From: Actinomycetota bacterium
GTDB lineage: Bacteria; Actinomycetota; Actinomycetes; Acidothermales; Acidothermaceae
NCBI GenBank assembly: GCA_003134755.1
Contig: PLCK01000193.1
Coordinates: 1,270 to 9,520, forward strand
Length of the DNA stretch: 8,251 nt
Direction: 5' to 3'
Part shown: piece after piece, positions 5,783 through 8,251 of the stretch
Layout: the number at the start of each line of letters is the position of its first letter
Numbering within the stretch: position 1 is the first letter of the stretch
Position numbers and translations under genes: made by a program
Notes under the pieces: model-generated
What the model was told of the DNA's origin: nothing
The model's input: only the letters and a program-made list of their open reading frames with translations
The model's database searches: none

Positions 5783-6850
5783 TCAGGCGGGGAGTACGAG
5801 CTCGTGTGCGTGCAGGCTGACCGCCGCTGCGGAGTCGTAGGACACCAGGCCCTCGGTGACGAGGTCTGAAAGCGCCGCCTCAAGAGTCTGCATTCCTTCG
5901 CGCGAACTCGTTGCCACGGTGTTGCGCAGCTGGCGGGTCTTGCCCTCGCGGATCAGGTTGCGCACAGCACTCGTTGCCAGCATCACTTCGTACGCGGCCA
6001 CCCGGCCGCCACCGATGCGCGGAAGCAGCCGCTGGTAGACGATGCCGGCGAGCGCGTTCGCCAACTGGACGCGGATCTGTGCCTGCTGGTCACCGGGAAA
6101 CACGTCGACGACTCGGTCGACGGCTTGCGCGGTGTCGTTCGTGTGCAGCGTCGCGAAGACCAAGTGGCCGGTCTCGGCGATCGTCAGCGCAGTCTGGATC
6201 GTCTCGAGGTCGCGCATCTCACCTATCAGCAGGACGTCGGGATCCTCGCGCAGTGCCGAACGCAGGCCCTGAGCGAACGAATCGGTGTCCTCGCCTACCT
6301 CGCGCTGGTTCACGGCGGCGATCTTGTGGCGATGCACGTACTCGATCGGGTCCTCGATCGTGAGGATGTGGCAGGCCCGGCTGCCGTTGATTTTGTCGAT
6401 CATCGCGGCCAGGGTCGTCGACTTCCCTGAACCGGTCGGGCCGGTGACCAGCACGAGTCCCTGCGGTAGGTCGGTCAGCGCGCGAACGGTGTCAGGAAGC
6501 CGCAGGTCGTCGAAGTTCGGCAACTGGTAGGGAATCATCCGCAGCGCGACGGCGACCGAGCCTCGTTGGCGGAAGCCGTTCGCGCGGAATCGAGCCTGGT
6601 CGCGCCACGTGAAGGAGAAGTCGATTTCCTTGCGCGCGGCGAACTCTTCGGTCTGCCGGCGGGTCAACATGCCCAGGAACAGGCGTTCGGTGTCCTCGGG
6701 CGACAGTGCCGGCTGGTCGGGCATCTGACGCAGGTCTCCGTCGACACGCAACAGTGGCGGGACGCCGGCAGTCAGCAGCAGGTCGGAACCCTTGTGTTCC
6801 CACAAGGCGACGAGGAAGTCCTCGAGCGGCGCGCGATTGCCCATACCCAT
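5783..6850 (-). CDS. pilT: Type IV pilus retraction ATPase PilT
   Basis: This 355-aa protein has the full set of PilT motifs in order. They are Walker A GPTGSGKST (137-145), Asp box TIEDPIEY (164-171), Walker B with LREDPDVLLIGEMRD (200-214), His box GHLVFATLHTND (228-239), and AVRNLIREGK (295-304), which matches the AIRNLIRE signature needed for retraction in studied PilT proteins. There is no tetracysteine zinc module, unlike the pilB product. The length is normal for the family. It acts as a cytoplasmic hexamer that depolymerises the pilus, giving twitching motility and DNA uptake where these occur. The ATG at 6850 has GGGG five bases upstream; a second Met codon at 6844 is an alternative start. 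The gene runs opposite to the rest of the cluster, so retraction appears to be expressed separately from assembly. Confidence 0.96.
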   Translation of the reverse strand: MGMGNRAPLEDFLVALWEHKGSDLLLTAGVPPLLRVDGDLRQMPDQPALSPEDTERLFLGMLTRRQTEEFAARKEIDFSFTWRDQARFRANGFRQRGSVAVALRMIPYQLPNFDDLRLPDTVRALTDLPQGLVLVTGPTGSGKSTTLAAMIDKINGSRACHILTIEDPIEYVHRHKIAAVNQREVGEDTDSFAQGLRSALREDPDVLLIGEMRDLETIQTALTIAETGHLVFATLHTNDTAQAVDRVVDVFPGDQQAQIRVQLANALAGIVYQRLLPRIGGGRVAAYEVMLATSAVRNLIREGKTRQLRNTVATSSREGMQTLEAALSDLVTEGLVSYDSAAAVSLHAHELVLPA

Positions 6851-6906
6851 GACGGCCCCATCGGCCGCGCCGGGTCCGGTCTGAGAGTTCGACGTACGGT
6901 AGGGCC
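6851..6906. promoter_or_regulatory. Divergent promoter region between pilT and the metalloprotease gene
   Basis: These 56 bases must contain the 5' signals of both divergent genes. On the + strand TACGGT (6895-6900) fits the actinobacterial -10 pattern TANNNT and lies 6 bases before the ATG at 6907, where a Shine-Dalgarno site is poor. This suggests a leaderless transcript starting at or next to the ATG. On the - strand TACCGT (6901-6896) is a possible -10 for pilT. No convincing -35 boxes are visible. Confidence 0.45.
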
Positions 6907-8046
6907 ATGACCGACACAGTCCGCCTGATCGACTGGGACCTGGCCACCGCCACCGCGACGAGGCTGGCGCCCCGCGGACCGCGGGTCACGCGCGACGAAG
7001 CGTTCGGCGTGGTCCGCCAGCTGCGGGCTCTTGCCGTGGAGGCGGAGGGCCACGTCGCGGCGTTCACCGGCATGGCTGCCCCGCACCCGCACGAGCCGGC
7101 CACCGTGGTCGACCGCACCGGCTGGATCCAGGGCAACGTCGGCGGCTTCGAGGTGGTCTTGCAGCCGCTGCTCGACAAGATGGCCGCCCGGCAGGCCGTG
7201 AAGCTCGGTGGTCCGGTCGTCAGCGCGATCGGCTCGCGGATCACCGGCACGCAGGTCGGCCTGCTGCTCGCCTACCTGTCAGGCAAGGTGCTCGGGCAGT
7301 ACGAGCTGTTCCTGCCGCCCGAGAACGGGCACCCCCGTCTCGGCCGGCTCACCCTCGTCGCGCCGAACATCGTCGCGGCGGAGCGCCAACTCGGTGCCGA
7401 CCCGCGTGACTTCAGGCTGTGGGTGTGCGTGCATGAAGTCACCCATCGCACCCAGTTCACCGCCGTCCCATGGCTGCGTTCGCACGTGCAGGACGAGATC
7501 AGCGCGTTCCTTCTCGCCAGCGACCTCGACCCCGCGGCGATGCTCGGGCGGCTGCGCGGGGTCGCCGACGCGGTCCGCGGCCGCGGTGGTGAAGGCGAGC
7601 AGGGCCTGAGCCTGCTCGAGGCGGTCCAGACACCTGAGCAAAGAGCCGTCCTCAACCGGCTGACCGCTGTGATGACGCTGCTCGAGGGGCACGGCGAGTA
7701 CGTGATGAACGGAGTCGGTCCGGAGGTGATTCCGAGCGTCGACGAGATCGGCCGGAAGTTCAGCGAGCGCCGGCGCGGTCAGAACCCGGCCGACCGGCTC
7801 GTGCGCAAACTGTTCGGCCTCGACATGAAGGCGCGTCAGTATGCCGAGGGCGCGGCGTTCGTGCGCGCGGTCGTCGACGACGCCGGGATGGCCGCGTTCA
7901 ACCGGGTCTGGACCTCACCCAACACGTTGCCGACCCGCGCCGAGATCGCCAGCCCCGAGCTATGGATTGCCAGGGTGCTGCGGAAGAAGTCCGGCGCCAG
8001 AGAACAGCCGGATCGTCCACGGCCCGATTCAGCCCCTGACGATTGA
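6907..8046 (+). CDS. DUF2342-family zinc metalloprotease-like protein (F420-associated subgroup)
   Basis: This 379-aa soluble protein has no signal peptide. It contains the zinc-protease motif HEVTH (residues 176-180) followed by RTQF and PWLRSHV, the form seen in actinobacterial DUF2342 proteins. A later EGHGEYVM (260-267) may supply a further metal ligand. The N terminus (IDWDLATATATRL, then EAEGHVAAFTG) resembles the subgroup annotated as coenzyme F420 biosynthesis-associated. That label comes from shared species occurrence; its reaction and substrate are not established. The C-terminal part (about 295-360) is helical and ends in a charged, probably disordered tail. It lies 15 bases before tilS, an arrangement common in actinobacteria and unrelated to pili. 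Expression may be leaderless from the TACGGT box. Start choice is supported by the family-like N terminus. Confidence 0.9.
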   Translation: MTDTVRLIDWDLATATATRLAPRGPRVTRDEAFGVVRQLRALAVEAEGHVAAFTGMAAPHPHEPATVVDRTGWIQGNVGGFEVVLQPLLDKMAARQAVKLGGPVVSAIGSRITGTQVGLLLAYLSGKVLGQYELFLPPENGHPRLGRLTLVAPNIVAAERQLGADPRDFRLWVCVHEVTHRTQFTAVPWLRSHVQDEISAFLLASDLDPAAMLGRLRGVADAVRGRGGEGEQGLSLLEAVQTPEQRAVLNRLTAVMTLLEGHGEYVMNGVGPEVIPSVDEIGRKFSERRRGQNPADRLVRKLFGLDMKARQYAEGAAFVRAVVDDAGMAAFNRVWTSPNTLPTRAEIASPELWIARVLRKKSGAREQPDRPRPDSAPDD

Positions 8047-8061
8047 GGCCGGACGCCGACC

Positions 8062-8251
8062 ATGGGCCCATCCGTCGCGGTTGCCGCCGTCCGGTGCGCC
8101 GTCCGCGATGTGCTCGCGCAACTGAGCGAGCCCGCTCCTGACGGTCTTGGCCGGCTCGTCCTCGTGGCTTGCAGTGGGGGCGCCGACTCGCTGGCCCTCG
8201 CGGCCGCGACGGCATTCGAGGGACCCCGGCTCGGGCTGCGCGTCGGCGGCG
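8062..8251 (+). CDS. tilS: tRNA(Ile)-lysidine synthetase TilS, N-terminal part only
   Basis: These are the first 63 codons of a gene that runs off the right edge. The PP-loop ATP-binding motif SGGADS occurs at residues 38-43 within LVLVACSGGADSLALAAAT, the usual TilS position and context. TilS attaches lysine to C34 of the CAU-anticodon tRNA-Ile, so that it reads AUA and is charged with isoleucine. The ATG is 15 bases after the metalloprotease stop, with only a weak GAGG upstream (8045-8048). Co-transcription with the metalloprotease is likely. In many actinobacteria this pair continues with hpt and ftsH, which cannot be seen here. Confidence 0.92.
   Translation, partial: MGPSVAVAAVRCAVRDVLAQLSEPAPDGLGRLVLVACSGGADSLALAAATAFEGPRLGLRVGG

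Noticed and set aside
4738..5883. Long open frame on the - strand opposite both pilA genes (381 codons)
   Set aside because: It spans two clear pilin genes, their hairpins and the inverted repeat, and its product shows no recognisable motif.
1..8251. tRNA, rRNA or other known RNA gene
   Set aside because: No cloverleaf-like segment or rRNA-like stretch was seen on either strand by reading; the few non-coding gaps are too short or explained by other elements.

Overview
This window comes from a GC-rich bacterium, most likely an actinomycete (Actinomycetota). Codon third positions are strongly G/C. The right edge carries a DUF2342-type zinc metalloprotease gene followed by tilS, a pairing typical of actinobacterial chromosomes. 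I cannot name the genus with confidence.

Positions 1-5635 hold the right part of a type IV pilus (T4P) cluster on the + strand. It contains the end of the extension ATPase gene pilB, then the platform protein gene pilC. Three tightly packed minor-pilin genes follow: a PilV/GspI-like one, a PilW/GspJ-like one, and a very large PilX/GspK-like one (687 aa). The pilB/pilC gap is 7 bases and the pilC/minor-pilin gap is 2 bases. The minor pilin genes overlap as ATGA and GTGA, so this part reads as one operon. After a 134-base gap with candidate control elements come two tandem major pilin genes (pilA-1, pilA-2). Each has a strong ribosome binding site, and a long hairpin separates them.

Positions 5636-5782 are a convergent gene junction. 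It holds a small terminator-like hairpin and a perfect 21-bp inverted repeat. On the far side, on the - strand, lies pilT, the retraction ATPase gene, in its own transcription unit.

Positions 6851-6906 are a short divergent promoter region. To the right on the + strand are the DUF2342 metalloprotease (HEVTH motif) and the first 63 codons of tilS, the tRNA-Ile lysidine synthetase gene. These are housekeeping genes unrelated to the pilus.

As a machine: PilB powers pilin polymerisation through PilC, and PilA-1 and PilA-2 form the fibre. The three minor pilins probably prime assembly and form the tip, with the large PilX-like protein as a candidate tip adhesin. PilT drives retraction. The prepilin peptidase and the PilM/N/O alignment proteins are not in this window. 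I see no wholly new system. The most distinctive items are the giant PilX-like protein, the diverged pilin pair with its inter-gene hairpin, and the perfect inverted repeat.
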